From Aeromicrobium flavum (GTDB lineage: Bacteria; Actinomycetota; Actinomycetes; Propionibacteriales; Nocardioidaceae): a DNA stretch of 64,000 bases. The position numbers were made by a program, and so were the translations under genes. The notes under the pieces were generated by a model. The model ran no database searches. It had not been told where the DNA came from and saw only the letters and a program-made list of their open reading frames with translations. The stretch lies in assembly GCF_007992115.1 (NCBI RefSeq), contig NZ_BJZQ01000004.1, forward strand, positions 1 to 64,000, written 5' to 3'. Every line of letters begins with the position of its first letter. Position 1 is the first letter of the stretch. Below are positions 33,470 to 43,512 of this stretch, piece after piece.

Positions 33470-34993
33470 TCACTTCTCGGCGCAGACCGTGCCGTCCTTC
33501 GGGACGGTGCCGTCGGTGAGGTAGGCGTCGACCGCGTCGCGGATGCACTCGTTGCCCGAGGTGTAGGCGGTGTGCCCGTCGCCCTCGCGGGTGAGCAGGA
33601 CGCCGGTGTCCAGCTGCTCGGCCATCGCCTCCGACCACGCGTACGGCGTGGCCGGGTCGCGGGTGGTGCCCACGACTAGGATCGGCGGAGCGCCCTTCGC
33701 CGTGACGGCCTGCTGGGGTCGGGTGCCCTTGATCGGCCAGTCGTGGCAGGCCATGACGCCCCAGCCGAGCGACGCGCCGAACACCGGCGAGGCGTCGCGG
33801 AACCTCGGGATCAGCGCCTTCGTCTCGGCGGCGTCGGGAGCGTCGTCGGTGTCGAGGCAGTTGACGGCGTAGATCACCTGGCCGGAGTTGGTGGCGAACG
33901 ACCCGTCCTGCTTGCGGTCGAAGTAGGTGTCGCTCAGCACCAGCATGATCTCGCCGTTGCCCTCGGTGAGCCCGCGCAGCGCACTGGTGAGGTACGGCCA
34001 GGACTCCTGCGAGTACAGCGCCATCGCCATGCCGTAGAACGCGCGGCCCTGGGTGAGCTCGCGACCGCCGCGGACCTTCAACGGCGTCTGGCTGAGCTGG
34101 TCCATCAGGCCCGTGATGCGGGTCATCGCCTCGTCGACCGAGTCACCGACGGGGCACTCGCCTCGGTCGACGCAGTACTCGAGGTAGGAGACGAGCGCCT
34201 GCTGGAAGCCCGTCGCCTGGCCGAGGCCCGACTCGGCCGCGTCGAGCGAGACGTCGACGGCCCCGTCGAGCACCATGCGCTCGACCTTGTCGGGGAAAAG
34301 CTCGGCATAGGTGGCGCCCAGCTGGGTGCCGTACGAGAAGCCGAACCACGTCATCTTGTCCTGGCCCAGGACGGCGCGGACCACGTCGTGGTCGCGGGCC
34401 GCCTCCTCGGTGGAGACGTGGGCGGCGAGCGCCCCGGAGTTCTCGCGGCAGGCCTCGCCCATCTCCTGCACCGAGCGGGTCAGCGCCGCGATGCCCGCGT
34501 CGTCGGCCGGGTCGGGATCGGTGTCGATGAACGCGTCGAAGCGGTCGTCGGACAGGCACTCGAGCGGCGTGCTCTCGCCGACGCCGCGGGGATCGACGCC
34601 CACGACGTCGTGACTGCGCCGCAGGCTGCCCGGCATCTCGGAGGCGAGGTAGCCCACGAACCCCTGGGCCGACCCGCCCGGGCCGCCCGGGTTGGCGAAG
34701 ATCGCCGAGCCGCCGTCGCCGGTGGCCGGCACGCGACGCACCGCAAGCCGCAGCGTCTCGCCGTCGGGCTCGGCGTAGTCGACCGGCACCTCGATCGTGG
34801 TGCAGCGGTCGTCGCGGCAGTCGCGCCACGTGGGCTCCTGCTCGTAGAACCGCTCGAGGCCGGCCGGCGCCTTCTCGCCCGTCGGCTGGGGGTCGGGAGC
34901 CGAGCGGTCGACGAGGAAGAGCGCGCTGACAGCGCCGCCCACGAGGGCGATCACGAGCAGCGACACCAGCGCGACCACCGTGAAGCGCCTCAC
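33470..34993 (-). CDS. Exported alpha/beta hydrolase with TAP-like C-terminal domain
   Basis: 507 residues: membrane anchor or signal (about 4-28), then a tripeptidyl aminopeptidase/prolyl-type hydrolase like mycobacterial CaeA/Hip1 and Streptomyces TAP. Seen: FANPGGPGGSA oxyanion region, DVVGVDPRGVGES, nucleophile elbow GFSYGTQLG, and the C-terminal TAP segment ILVVGTTRDPATPYAW with Asp, then GDGHTAY with His. Disulfide-type Cys pairs are present. GTG 34993 overlaps the holB stop (GTGA), an odd pairing with a replication gene. Confidence 0.87.
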   Translation of the reverse strand: MRRFTVVALVSLLVIALVGGAVSALFLVDRSAPDPQPTGEKAPAGLERFYEQEPTWRDCRDDRCTTIEVPVDYAEPDGETLRLAVRRVPATGDGGSAIFANPGGPGGSAQGFVGYLASEMPGSLRRSHDVVGVDPRGVGESTPLECLSDDRFDAFIDTDPDPADDAGIAALTRSVQEMGEACRENSGALAAHVSTEEAARDHDVVRAVLGQDKMTWFGFSYGTQLGATYAELFPDKVERMVLDGAVDVSLDAAESGLGQATGFQQALVSYLEYCVDRGECPVGDSVDEAMTRITGLMDQLSQTPLKVRGGRELTQGRAFYGMAMALYSQESWPYLTSALRGLTEGNGEIMLVLSDTYFDRKQDGSFATNSGQVIYAVNCLDTDDAPDAAETKALIPRFRDASPVFGASLGWGVMACHDWPIKGTRPQQAVTAKGAPPILVVGTTRDPATPYAWSEAMAEQLDTGVLLTREGDGHTAYTSGNECIRDAVDAYLTDGTVPKDGTVCAEK

Positions 34994-36120
34994 CCGAGGA
35001 ACCTCGACATCATGTGCTCGAGCGCCAGCTGGGGTGCGGCGTTGGCCTGCAGGGCGTCGCGGCACGCCACGATCGCGTCGATCGAGGTCAGGGTGCCCTC
35101 CGCGGTGGTGCGAGCGGCCATGGCCGCGATGTCGGCGGCGACGTCGGCGTTGATCGGCGCGGCGCCGGTGCCCAGCTGCAGGGTCAGCACGTCGCGCTGG
35201 AACGACAGCAGGTCGAGCAGGACGCCGTCGATGGCGTCGCGGGCCATGCGCTTGCGGCGCCGCTCCTGCTCCTTCGTGAGGGACGACAGGGCACCGGCGT
35301 ACCCGGCGGGGCGACGGCCCCGCTCCTCGACGCCCCAGGACGTCTGCAGGTTGGTGAGCTCGCGGGCGTCGAGCACGTCGCAGCGCTCCTTCGCACGGGC
35401 CGTGGCCTCCTGGTCGATGCGCTGGGCCGCCCGCAGGCAGTCGCCCAGGCCGCGCAGGCCGACCGGCAGCGCCAGGATCTCGGCACGGCGGCGGCGGGCG
35501 TCGGGATCACGCGCGAGTCCGCGGGCCCGGCCGATGTGGCCCTGGGCGGCCGCGGCGGCCTGACGGGCGACCTCCTGGTCGATCCCGTCGCGCTCGTGGA
35601 GGAGGCGCGCGATGGCGCCGGCGGGCGGGGTGCGCAGCAGCACCGGGCGGCAGCGCGAGCGGATCGTCATGATGACGTCCTCGACCGCGGGCGCGCACAG
35701 CAGCCAGACGGTGCCGGGGGCCGGCTCCTCGATCGCCTTGAGCAGCGCGTTGGCGGCCTGGTCGGTGAGGCGGTCGGCGTCCTCGACGACGAGGATCTGG
35801 TACCGCCCGAGCGACGGGTGCAGGGCCGCGCGGCGCACCGCGTCGCGGGCGGCGTCGACGCCGATGCTGAGGCCGTCGGTGTTGATGACCGCGATGTCGG
35901 GATGGCTGCCGGCGGCCGCCGTGACGCACGAGTGGCACTCGGCGCACCCGCCGCGCTCGCACTGCAGCGCGGTGGCGAACGCGATCGCCGCGTTGGACCG
36001 CCCCGAGCCGGGAGGACCGGTGAACAGCCACGCGTGGGTCATCTGGCCCGCGACCGCCGAGCCGAGCGTGGCGACGACGTCGTCCTGCCCGACCAGCTCG
36101 TCCCAGACCGGCGCGATCAC
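34990..36120 (-). CDS. holB: DNA polymerase III delta' subunit
   Basis: Clamp-loader subunit, 376 residues, AAA+ fold: WDELVGQDDVV, Walker A-like GPPGSGRS (the usual Lys is Arg, fitting the non-ATP-hydrolysing role of delta'), four Cys of the zinc module in CERGGCAECHSC, DADRLTDQAANALLKAIEEP, and SRCR. GTG 36120 overlaps the tmk stop by four bases, and its own stop overlaps the TAP-like hydrolase start. The tmk-holB pair is common in bacteria. Confidence 0.92.
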   Translation of the reverse strand: MIAPVWDELVGQDDVVATLGSAVAGQMTHAWLFTGPPGSGRSNAAIAFATALQCERGGCAECHSCVTAAAGSHPDIAVINTDGLSIGVDAARDAVRRAALHPSLGRYQILVVEDADRLTDQAANALLKAIEEPAPGTVWLLCAPAVEDVIMTIRSRCRPVLLRTPPAGAIARLLHERDGIDQEVARQAAAAAQGHIGRARGLARDPDARRRRAEILALPVGLRGLGDCLRAAQRIDQEATARAKERCDVLDARELTNLQTSWGVEERGRRPAGYAGALSSLTKEQERRRKRMARDAIDGVLLDLLSFQRDVLTLQLGTGAAPINADVAADIAAMAARTTAEGTLTSIDAIVACRDALQANAAPQLALEHMMSRFLG

Positions 36121-36779
36121 GCCGCTCCCCCGCGTGCCTGCGGCAGCCAGGGCTCGACGGCGGCGCGGACCCGCGCGTGGATCGTCTCAGGATCCTCGCC
36201 GGCGTCGAGGACCACGTAGTGGTCGGGGTCGGCATCGGCGAGGTCGAGGAAGTGACGACGGACCCGGTCGTGGAACTCGACCGGCTCGCCCTCGATGCGG
36301 TCGGGCGCGCCCGCCCGGGACAAGCCGGTGCGCGGGTCGATGTCGAGCACCACCGTGAGGTGGGGCCGCAGGTCGGCCGTGGCCCAGCGCGCCAGCGGCT
36401 CGAGCTCGGCGACGTGCAGGGCACGGCCGGCACCCTGATAGGCGAGCGTGGAGTCGACGTAGCGGTCGGTGATCACGACGGAGCCGTCGGCCAGCGCGGG
36501 CAGGATCATCGTGTCGACGTGCTCGGCCTTGTCGGCGGCATAGATCAGCGCCTCGGTGCGGGGCGACAGGTCGCCGGTGGCCGGGTCGAGCAGGATCGAG
36601 CGCAGCAGCGATCCGACCCCGGTGCCGCCGGGCTCGCGCGTGAGGACCACGGGATGTCCGAGCGACTCCAGCCACTGCGCCAGCAGGCGGGACTGCGTGG
36701 ACTTGCCCGAGCCCTCGCCCCCCTCGAACGCGACGAAGACGCCGACCTCGGTGACGAGGGGGTCGTCCGATGCATGCAT
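36117..36779 (-). CDS. tmk: Thymidylate kinase
   Basis: dTMP to dTDP kinase, 220 residues. P-loop FEGGEGSGKST (about 18-28), the LTREPGGT motif, DRYVDSTLAYQGAGR and a short LID region. ATG 36779 has TAGGCT (36786-36791, complement) six bases upstream, so the mRNA is probably leaderless. It is the first gene of a tmk-holB-hydrolase operon. Confidence 0.93.
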   Translation of the reverse strand: MHASDDPLVTEVGVFVAFEGGEGSGKSTQSRLLAQWLESLGHPVVLTREPGGTGVGSLLRSILLDPATGDLSPRTEALIYAADKAEHVDTMILPALADGSVVITDRYVDSTLAYQGAGRALHVAELEPLARWATADLRPHLTVVLDIDPRTGLSRAGAPDRIEGEPVEFHDRVRRHFLDLADADPDHYVVLDAGEDPETIHARVRAAVEPWLPQARGGAA

Positions 36780-36827
36780 GGGGCGAGCCTAGTCGGGCTG
36801 CCTGACACCGCCCCGACCACTCGCGGG

Positions 36828-37595
36828 CTACTCGGCCGAGGTCACCTCGGCGACGTCGTGGTCCGGGCCGAGCAGCAGCGCCTGCGCGAAGCCCGCGATG
36901 GCCGCACCGATCACCGGCGCCAGGATGAACACCCACACCTGCGCCAACGCGTCGGCCCCGGCGAACCAGGCCACGCCCAGCGACCGCGCCGGGTTCACCG
37001 AGGTGTTCGAGACCGGGATGCTGATCAGGTGGATCAGGGTGAGCGCCAGGCCGATCGAGAGGCCGGCGAAGCCCACGGCCGCACGCTTGGCGGTCGCGCC
37101 CAGGATCACGAACAGGAACACCGCCGTGAGCACGATCTCGATGACGACGACCGAGGCGAGGTTGTAGCCCATCGGCGAGCGGTCGCCGTAGCCGTTCGTG
37201 GCGAAGCCGGTCGCGACCGGGTCGAAGCCGCCCTCGATGCCCTTGGCGATGACCAGCAGCACGGCACCGGCGACGGAGGCGCCCACGACCTGGGCGACGA
37301 CGTAGCCCGGCAGGTCCTTCCAGGCGAACCGCTTCGCGACCGCGAGCCCGACCGACACGGCGGGGTTGAAGTGGCCGCCCGAGACGTGGCCGAAGGCGTA
37401 GGCACCGGTCAGGACCGTGAGGCCGAACGCGAACGCGACGCCGAGCCAGCCGACGCCCACCGCCATCTGGGCGTCGACGGGGATGGCGGTGGCGGCGAAG
37501 ATCGCCGTGCCACAGCCGCCGAACACCAGCCAGAACGTGCCGAGCGCCTCGGCCGCCAGCCGCTGGACCATCGTGTACGTGGGTGGCTCGATCAT
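36828..37595 (-). CDS. aqpZ: Aquaporin Z-type water channel
   Basis: 255 residues, six membrane helices and two NPA half-helices ([21 protein letters not shown]). The helix-5 segment [19 protein letters not shown] and the selectivity His and Arg match water-selective AqpZ rather than glycerol facilitators. Leader with a GGGAG site. It lies alone between tmk and topA. Confidence 0.92.
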   Translation of the reverse strand: MIEPPTYTMVQRLAAEALGTFWLVFGGCGTAIFAATAIPVDAQMAVGVGWLGVAFAFGLTVLTGAYAFGHVSGGHFNPAVSVGLAVAKRFAWKDLPGYVVAQVVGASVAGAVLLVIAKGIEGGFDPVATGFATNGYGDRSPMGYNLASVVVIEIVLTAVFLFVILGATAKRAAVGFAGLSIGLALTLIHLISIPVSNTSVNPARSLGVAWFAGADALAQVWVFILAPVIGAAIAGFAQALLLGPDHDVAEVTSAE

Positions 37596-37642
37596 GACGA
37601 CTCCCGGGTGTGAGGTTGCCTGACACCGTAGGGGAGATCGAG

Positions 37643-37672
37643 CCGCCCGACGAGGGTCGCGAGCCCGGGCGG
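37643..37672 (-). terminator. Possible terminator after topA
   Basis: 7-bp CCGCCCG/CGGGCGG stem (37643-37649 with 37666-37672), four bases from the topA stop, with no U-tract. Confidence 0.35.
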
Positions 37673-37675
37673 ACG

Positions 37676-40360
37676 TCAGGACTTCTTGGCGGGAGCCTTC
37701 TTCGTGGTCTTCTTCGCGGCCGCCTTCTTCGCCGTCGACTTCTTGGCGGGCGCCTTCTTGGAGGTCTTCTTCGCGCCCTTCTTGGCGGGGCCCTTCGCGC
37801 GGCGCTCGGCCAGCAGCTCGACGGCCCGCTCGTGCGTCAGCGTCGCGAGATCGTCGTCCTTGCGCAGCGTGGCGTTGTACTCACCGTCGGTGACGTAGTC
37901 GCCGAAGCGGCCGCTCTTCGCGACGATCGGCTTGCCGCTCGTGGGGTCCTCGCCGAACTCCTTGAGCGGAGCGGCCGCGGCCCGGCGGCCGTAGGTCTTG
38001 GGCTGGGCGTAGATCGCCAGCGCCTCCTCCTCGGTGATCGTCAACAACTGCTCCTCGGACTCCAGCGAGCGCGAGTCGGTGCCCTTCTTCAGGTACGGGC
38101 CGTAGCGACCGTTCTGGGCGGTGATCTCCTGGCCCTCAGCGTCCTGGCCGACGACGCGCGGGAGGGTCAGCAGGCGCACCGCGTCATCGAGGCCGATCGA
38201 GTCGAGGTCCATCGACTTGAACAGGCTCGCCGTGCGCGGCTTGGCGTTCTTCTTGGCGTCCTCGGGCAGCGTCTCGGTGACGTAGGGGCCGTAGCGGCCG
38301 TTCTTCGCCACGACCTCGAGGCCGGTCTCGGGGTGGGTGCCGAGCACCTTCTCCAGGCCGGCCGGCGTGGCCAGCAGCTCCTTGGCCTTCTCGAGGGTGA
38401 GCTCGTCGGGCGGCAGGTCCTCGGGCACGTTGGCGCGGGTGGGCACCTCGGCGCCGTCCTTGCCGGCGACCATCGGCGGGCCCTCGACGTAGGGACCGTA
38501 GCGGCCGACGCGGACGGCGATGTCGTCGCCGAGCTCGAACGTGGCGAGGCCGCGCGCGTCGATCTCGGGGAGGTTGTCGACGAGCTTCTTGAGGCCGGTG
38601 TCCTTCTCGTTCTCGCCGGACCAGAAGCCCTCGAGGACGGCGACCCGGTTCTCGCGGCCGTGCGAGATCTCGTCGAGCACGCCCTCGAGCTCGGCGGTGA
38701 ACTCGTACTGCACGAGCCGCGGGAAGTGCTGCTCCATCAGGCGGATGACGCTGAAGGCCACCCAGGCCGGCACGAGAGCCGTGCCCTTCTTGTAGACGTA
38801 CCCGCGGTTCTGGATCGTGTTGACGATCGAGGCGTAGGTGGAGGGACGACCGATCTCGCGGTCCTCCAGCTCCTTGATCAGGCTGGCCTCGGTGTAGCGC
38901 GCCGGCGGCTTGGTCTGGTGGCCGGCGGCCGCCAGCTCGACGGCGGTGACGCTGTCGCCCTCGGAGAGGTTCGGCAGCTTGGTCTGCTGGTCGTCGCCCT
39001 CGGCGTCGTCGCCCTCGGTGGCCTCGACGTACGCCTTGAGGAAGCCGTGGAACGTGATGGTGCGGCCGGAGGCGCTGAACTCGACGTCCTCGCCCGAGCC
39101 GGCGGCGGCGCCGATGCGGATCGACACCGAGTTGCCCTTGGCGTCGGCCATCTGCGACGCGACGGTGCGCTTCCAGATCAGCTCGTAGAGCTTGAGCTCG
39201 TCGCCGGACAGCCCGGTCTCGCGCGGCGTGCGGAACGACTCGCCGGCGGGACGGATGGCCTCGTGCGCCTCCTGGGCGTTCTTGACCTTGGAGGAGTAGA
39301 CGCGCGGCTTGTCGGGCAGGTAGTCGGGGCCGTAGAGCTCCTTGACCTGGGCCCGCGCGGCGGTCAGCGCCGTCTGCGACAGCGTGACCGAGTCGGTGCG
39401 CATGTAGGTGATGTAGCCGCCCTCGTACAGCTTCTGGGCGATCGACATCGTGCGCTGGGCGCCGAAGCCGTGCTTGCGCGAGCCCTCCTGCTGCAGGGTC
39501 GTCGTGCGGAACGGCGCGTACGGGCGGCGCGTGTAGGGCTTGGACTCGACCGAGCGGACGGCGAACTCACGACCCTCGAGGGCCGTCGCGAGCGCCCGGG
39601 CACCGGACTCGTCCAGGTGCACCACGTTGCCCTTGAGCGTGCCGGTGCTGTCGAAGTTCGAGCCGGAGGCGACGCGCTTGCCGTCGATCGTCGAGAGCTT
39701 CGCGGGGAACCGCGAGGGCTCCAGGTCGCAGCCGAAGGTGGCCTCGAGGTCCCAGTAGTCGGCCGAGCGGAAGGCGATCCGGTCGCGCTCGCGCTCGACG
39801 ACGAGGCGGGTGGCGACGGACTGGACGCGGCCCGCGGACAGGCCGCTCATGACCTTCTTCCACAGCACCGGGCTGATCTCGTAGCCGTAGAGGCGGTCGA
39901 GGATGCGGCGGGTCTCCTGCGCGTCGACGAGGTCCTGGTCGATGTCGCGGGGGTTGGCGATCGCGCGCTGGATCGCCTCCTTGGTGATCTCGTTGAACGC
40001 GATCCGCTTGACCGGCACCTTCGGCTTGAGCTCGTCGAAGAGGTGCCACGCGATGGCCTCGCCCTCGCGGTCCTCATCCGTCGCCAGGACGAGCTCGTCG
40101 GCGTCCTTCAGCAGCCGCTTGAGCTCGGTGATCTGCTTCTTCTTGTCGGCCGGGACGACGTAGACCGGCTCGAAGCCGTTGTCGACGTCGACGCCCAGGC
40201 GCGCCCAGGACTCGCCCTTGTACTTGGCGGGGATCTGGTCGGCGCCCTGCGGGAGGTCGCGGATGTGGCCGACGGAGGAGGACACGACGTAGCCGTCGCC
40301 CAGGTAGGCGGCGATGCTGCGCACCTTGTTGGGCGACTCGACGATCACGAGTGATGTCAC
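37676..40360 (-). CDS. topA: DNA topoisomerase I
   Basis: Type IA enzyme relaxing negative supercoils, 894 residues. [18 protein letters not shown] (Glu) and [11 protein letters not shown] (DxD). Active-site Tyr at about 319 in YITYMRTDS. The C-terminal half carries the repeated topoisomerase C-terminal modules ([37 protein letters not shown]), not zinc fingers, as in other actinobacteria. The last 40 residues are an extremely basic Lys/Ala-rich tail (KKAPAKK type) like those needed for processivity in Streptomyces and mycobacteria. GTG 40360 follows an AGGAGG-like site, and the longer ATG frame is not used. Confidence 0.96.
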   Translation of the reverse strand: MTSLVIVESPNKVRSIAAYLGDGYVVSSSVGHIRDLPQGADQIPAKYKGESWARLGVDVDNGFEPVYVVPADKKKQITELKRLLKDADELVLATDEDREGEAIAWHLFDELKPKVPVKRIAFNEITKEAIQRAIANPRDIDQDLVDAQETRRILDRLYGYEISPVLWKKVMSGLSAGRVQSVATRLVVERERDRIAFRSADYWDLEATFGCDLEPSRFPAKLSTIDGKRVASGSNFDSTGTLKGNVVHLDESGARALATALEGREFAVRSVESKPYTRRPYAPFRTTTLQQEGSRKHGFGAQRTMSIAQKLYEGGYITYMRTDSVTLSQTALTAARAQVKELYGPDYLPDKPRVYSSKVKNAQEAHEAIRPAGESFRTPRETGLSGDELKLYELIWKRTVASQMADAKGNSVSIRIGAAAGSGEDVEFSASGRTITFHGFLKAYVEATEGDDAEGDDQQTKLPNLSEGDSVTAVELAAAGHQTKPPARYTEASLIKELEDREIGRPSTYASIVNTIQNRGYVYKKGTALVPAWVAFSVIRLMEQHFPRLVQYEFTAELEGVLDEISHGRENRVAVLEGFWSGENEKDTGLKKLVDNLPEIDARGLATFELGDDIAVRVGRYGPYVEGPPMVAGKDGAEVPTRANVPEDLPPDELTLEKAKELLATPAGLEKVLGTHPETGLEVVAKNGRYGPYVTETLPEDAKKNAKPRTASLFKSMDLDSIGLDDAVRLLTLPRVVGQDAEGQEITAQNGRYGPYLKKGTDSRSLESEEQLLTITEEEALAIYAQPKTYGRRAAAAPLKEFGEDPTSGKPIVAKSGRFGDYVTDGEYNATLRKDDDLATLTHERAVELLAERRAKGPAKKGAKKTSKKAPAKKSTAKKAAAKKTTKKAPAKKS

Positions 40361-40467
40361 GTTGGGGTTCCTCCGAGCAGGCCAGATGGGGACGTACGGC
40401 CGATGGAGGCCCACCGTAGCGCCTCAGGTCAACCATTTTCCCCACCGGTGTCGGTCATGGGAGAATC

Positions 40468-41643
40468 GTGCGAGTGGAGAAGGTGACCTACGCCCAGGTG
40501 CTTCGGGCCCCGGGAACCATCCCGCTCTACCTGGCCGCGTTCCTCGCCAGAATCCCGATGATGGCCCTGCCGCTGGTGCTCACGCTGCTCGTGGTGGAGG
40601 GCCTGGACGGCTCCTACGCCGAGGCCGGACTGGCCGCCGCGGCCGAGACCGTCGGCGCCGCGATCGGCGCCCCGTGGCGTGGCCGGCTCATCGACCGGCT
40701 GGGCGTGCGTCGGGCGATGCTGCCGTCGATCGCGGCCCTGTTCGTGGTCTACCCGCTGGCGGTCATGGCGACGTACGCCTGGCTGTTGCCGCTCGCCTTC
40801 GTCGCCGGGCTCTTCCTCGCCCCGGTCCACTCGATCGTGCGCGTCTCCCTGGCCGCGACGCTGCCGCAGTCGCACCACCGCAGCGCCTTCGCCCTCGACT
40901 CCGTCGCGTCGGAGGCCTCCTTCATCATCGGCCCCGCGGCGGCCGGCGCCCTGGTCGTGGCCGCGTCGCCGCAGGTCGCGCTGCTGGCCGTGGCCGGCAC
41001 CGTGTCGGTCGGCCTCGCGATCCTGTGGGCGCTCGACCCGCCGACCCGCAGCGTGGACGCGCCCGCGAGCACCCGGGTGCCCGGGTTCGGCTGGGTCACT
41101 CGCGACATGGTCTTCCTGTTCCTCATCTCCGGCGGCGCGATGATCGCGCTGATGGCGACCGACCTCGGGATCATCGCCTCGCTGCGCGAGCTCGACGCGA
41201 TCGGTCTCGTCGGCGTGGTCTACCTCGGCTGGGGCCTGTCGTCGCTCGTCGGCGGACTGGTCTACGGCGCTCGTCCCGCGTCGATCCGGCCCACCTACCT
41301 CCTGCTGGCGATGGGCGCGCTGACGATCCCGATCGGCGTCGCGCACACCCCGTGGGTGCTGGCCCTGGCGTGCATCCCGGCCGGCCTGCTCTGCGCGCCG
41401 ATCATGACCGCGTGCACCGAGTGGATCGCCCGGCTGAGCAAGGAGTCGGTGCGCGGCGAGGCGATGGGCTGGCAGGCCACCGCGTTCACCGTCGGCGGGG
41501 CGATCGCCGCGCCGCTCATCGGTGTCGCGATCGACCGCGGCGGCGCGGCAACGGGCTTCGCGGTCGGCGGCGGGGCCGCTTTGCTGATCGCCGTGCTGGC
41601 GCTCGTGGGTCAGCGGCGGCCGGTCCCGGTCACGCGGGACTGA
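40468..41643 (+). CDS. MFS transporter
   Basis: 391 residues, about 12 hydrophobic segments, and the motif A-like GAPWRGRLIDRLGVRRAM between helices 2 and 3. Sugar-efflux or drug-efflux subfamily; the substrate is unknown. GTG 40468 is the first start and GTG 40474 the alternative, with GAGAAT seven bases upstream of the latter. Its 3' end overlaps the convergent methyltransferase gene by 14 bp. Confidence 0.8.
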   Translation: MRVEKVTYAQVLRAPGTIPLYLAAFLARIPMMALPLVLTLLVVEGLDGSYAEAGLAAAAETVGAAIGAPWRGRLIDRLGVRRAMLPSIAALFVVYPLAVMATYAWLLPLAFVAGLFLAPVHSIVRVSLAATLPQSHHRSAFALDSVASEASFIIGPAAAGALVVAASPQVALLAVAGTVSVGLAILWALDPPTRSVDAPASTRVPGFGWVTRDMVFLFLISGGAMIALMATDLGIIASLRELDAIGLVGVVYLGWGLSSLVGGLVYGARPASIRPTYLLLAMGALTIPIGVAHTPWVLALACIPAGLLCAPIMTACTEWIARLSKESVRGEAMGWQATAFTVGGAIAAPLIGVAIDRGGAATGFAVGGGAALLIAVLALVGQRRPVPVTRD

Positions 41644-43093
41644 GCTCGAGGAAGCCGTCGGCGACGAGCTCGGCGATCGCCGGCTCGTACGTGCGGCGCA
41701 GCTCGGCCGCGTCCTGCTCGAGCAGCTGGGCCAGCGCGTCGAGGAGCTGGCCGGCGGTCAGGTCGCCGTCGCTCGCCGAGAGCAGGCCGGCCTCGATCGT
41801 GTCGAGCTGGCGCGTGGGCCGGAGGCCGGACATCCGCACCGCGCGGATCACGGCGGGATCCGTGGCCCCGACCGGGCCGACGGTCTCCTGCACGACGTCG
41901 CCGCCCACCTGCCACCGACGGTCGAGCAGGCCGCCCGCCGCGGCGGCGTCGGCGCGGTCGCGCCACGCGAGGAACTCGGGGCCCACGGGCTGGGCGACGG
42001 GTCCGGTCCACTCCTGCAGGCGCACCTGCGGGACGTCCCGCTCGGCCTTGCGCAGGGTGATCCAGCCGAACCCCATCGCCTCGATCCGCTGCTGCTCGAA
42101 CCACGAGAGCCAGCGGTCGTAGCGCTCGACGTGGCCGTCGCGATGCCGCAGCCCGGCGTCGGCCAGCCACATCTCGGCGTACTCCGGCAGGTCGACGCGC
42201 TCGCGCTGGACCACCCAGGCGTCCAGGCCCGTCGGCTCGATCCATCCGGCGAGGCGCTCCTGCCACGGCACGCCGTCCTCGTGGATCCACGCGGCGAGCA
42301 GCTGGCACCAGCCGCCGTCGTTGAGGTGGCGGTCGGCGCCCGAGACGATGCGGCGCACCACGTCGTCGCCGGGGAGGCCGGTCTCGCGGTAGACCAGCCG
42401 GTCGCCCTCGGGCGGCGAGACGACGAAGGGCGGGTTCGTGCAGATCAGGTCGAAGCGCTCGCCCTCGACGGGCTCGAACAGGCTGCCCTCGCGCACGTCG
42501 ACGTCCACCCCGTTGAGCGCGGCGGTGAGGCGGGTCAGGGCGACGGCGCGCGGGTTGACGTCGGTGGCGACGACCTCGCGGGCATGGGACGTCAGGTGCA
42601 GCGCTTGGACCCCGCAGCCGGTGCCGAGGTCGAGGGCGCGGCCGACCGGGGGCCGCACCGTGAGCTGGGCGAGCGACGACGACGCCTCACTGATCCCCAG
42701 CACGTACAGCGGGTCGCGCGGGTTCTCGCGACCGTCGAGGCCCGGCGTGAGATCGCAGACGACCCACCAGTCGTGCTCCTCGTCGCCGTAGGGACGCAGG
42801 TCGAGCAGGGCGCGGACGTCGTCGCCGTCGACCCCCACCAACCCGAGGGACTGCGCCGCCTCCCAGGCATCGCCCAAGGCGGCCTGCGCGGCCGACCGCG
42901 GCACGGCCGACTGGAGCTGGAACAGGCGGATGAGGGTGGAGAGCGGGGAGCCGTCGGCCGTCGCGCGGAGGCCGGGCACGGTCTCGTTGCGTGCCAGCGC
43001 ACGCCAGGCCTCGTCGCCGAGCACCCCGTGGACGGTGTCGACGGTGAACCCGTCGATCGCCCGTCGCAGTGCGGCGACGTCCCGGTCGGACAC
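41630..43093 (-). CDS. SAM-dependent methyltransferase (MTS/HemK-like) with extra domains
   Basis: 487 residues: an N-terminal DUF7059-like domain (1-130), then a class I methyltransferase with SAM motif ALDLGTGCGVQALHL and the NPPF tetrapeptide (CTNPPFVVSPPEGD) used by N-methyltransferases of bases or Gln amides, then a C-terminal winged-helix-like region. The substrate may be RNA, DNA or protein; the NPPF motif is all that can be said. It starts 2 bp after the STAS gene stop. Confidence 0.82.
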   Translation of the reverse strand: MSDRDVAALRRAIDGFTVDTVHGVLGDEAWRALARNETVPGLRATADGSPLSTLIRLFQLQSAVPRSAAQAALGDAWEAAQSLGLVGVDGDDVRALLDLRPYGDEEHDWWVVCDLTPGLDGRENPRDPLYVLGISEASSSLAQLTVRPPVGRALDLGTGCGVQALHLTSHAREVVATDVNPRAVALTRLTAALNGVDVDVREGSLFEPVEGERFDLICTNPPFVVSPPEGDRLVYRETGLPGDDVVRRIVSGADRHLNDGGWCQLLAAWIHEDGVPWQERLAGWIEPTGLDAWVVQRERVDLPEYAEMWLADAGLRHRDGHVERYDRWLSWFEQQRIEAMGFGWITLRKAERDVPQVRLQEWTGPVAQPVGPEFLAWRDRADAAAAGGLLDRRWQVGGDVVQETVGPVGATDPAVIRAVRMSGLRPTRQLDTIEAGLLSASDGDLTAGQLLDALAQLLEQDAAELRRTYEPAIAELVADGFLELSPA

Positions 43094-43095
43094 GG

Positions 43096-43428
43096 TCAGT
43101 GGACCAGCTCGTCGATCGAGGTGTGCAGGCCGAAGACCTTGTCCAGGCCGGTGATCGCGAAGATCCGCAGCAGCCGCTCGCTCGTGCAGATGATGTCGAG
43201 CGAGCCGTTGTCGGCGCGGACGCGCTTGAGCGCGCCCACGAGCACACCGAGGCCGGTGGAGTCGAGGAACGCCACGTTCTCGATGTCGATCACGAGCCGG
43301 GTGTGTCCGTCGTCGATCGCACCGACGACGACCTCGCGCAGGCGCGGAGCGGTGTAGACGTCGATCTCCCCCGCGACCTCGACCACGTGGAACGGCGGCG
43401 ACTCACGTTCGGTGAGCGTCAGGTCCAT
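43096..43428 (-). CDS. STAS-domain anti-sigma factor antagonist
   Basis: 110 residues, whole STAS domain, like RsbV, SpoIIAA or BldG. The phosphorylatable serine is in [14 protein letters not shown], flanked as expected. Such proteins bind an RsbW-type anti-sigma kinase when unphosphorylated. No kinase or sigma gene is adjacent. ATG 43428 is preferred to a TTG four codons upstream. It is divergent from the helicase over 84 bp. Confidence 0.87.
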   Translation of the reverse strand: MDLTLTERESPPFHVVEVAGEIDVYTAPRLREVVVGAIDDGHTRLVIDIENVAFLDSTGLGVLVGALKRVRADNGSLDIICTSERLLRIFAITGLDKVFGLHTSIDELVH

Positions 43429-43512
43429 GACCGCATTCAATCATCCGTCACCCCGTGTTCCCACTCGAAGACCGTGCGCCACGCCGTCAGGGCGGTGAGG
43501 GAGACTTCCAGC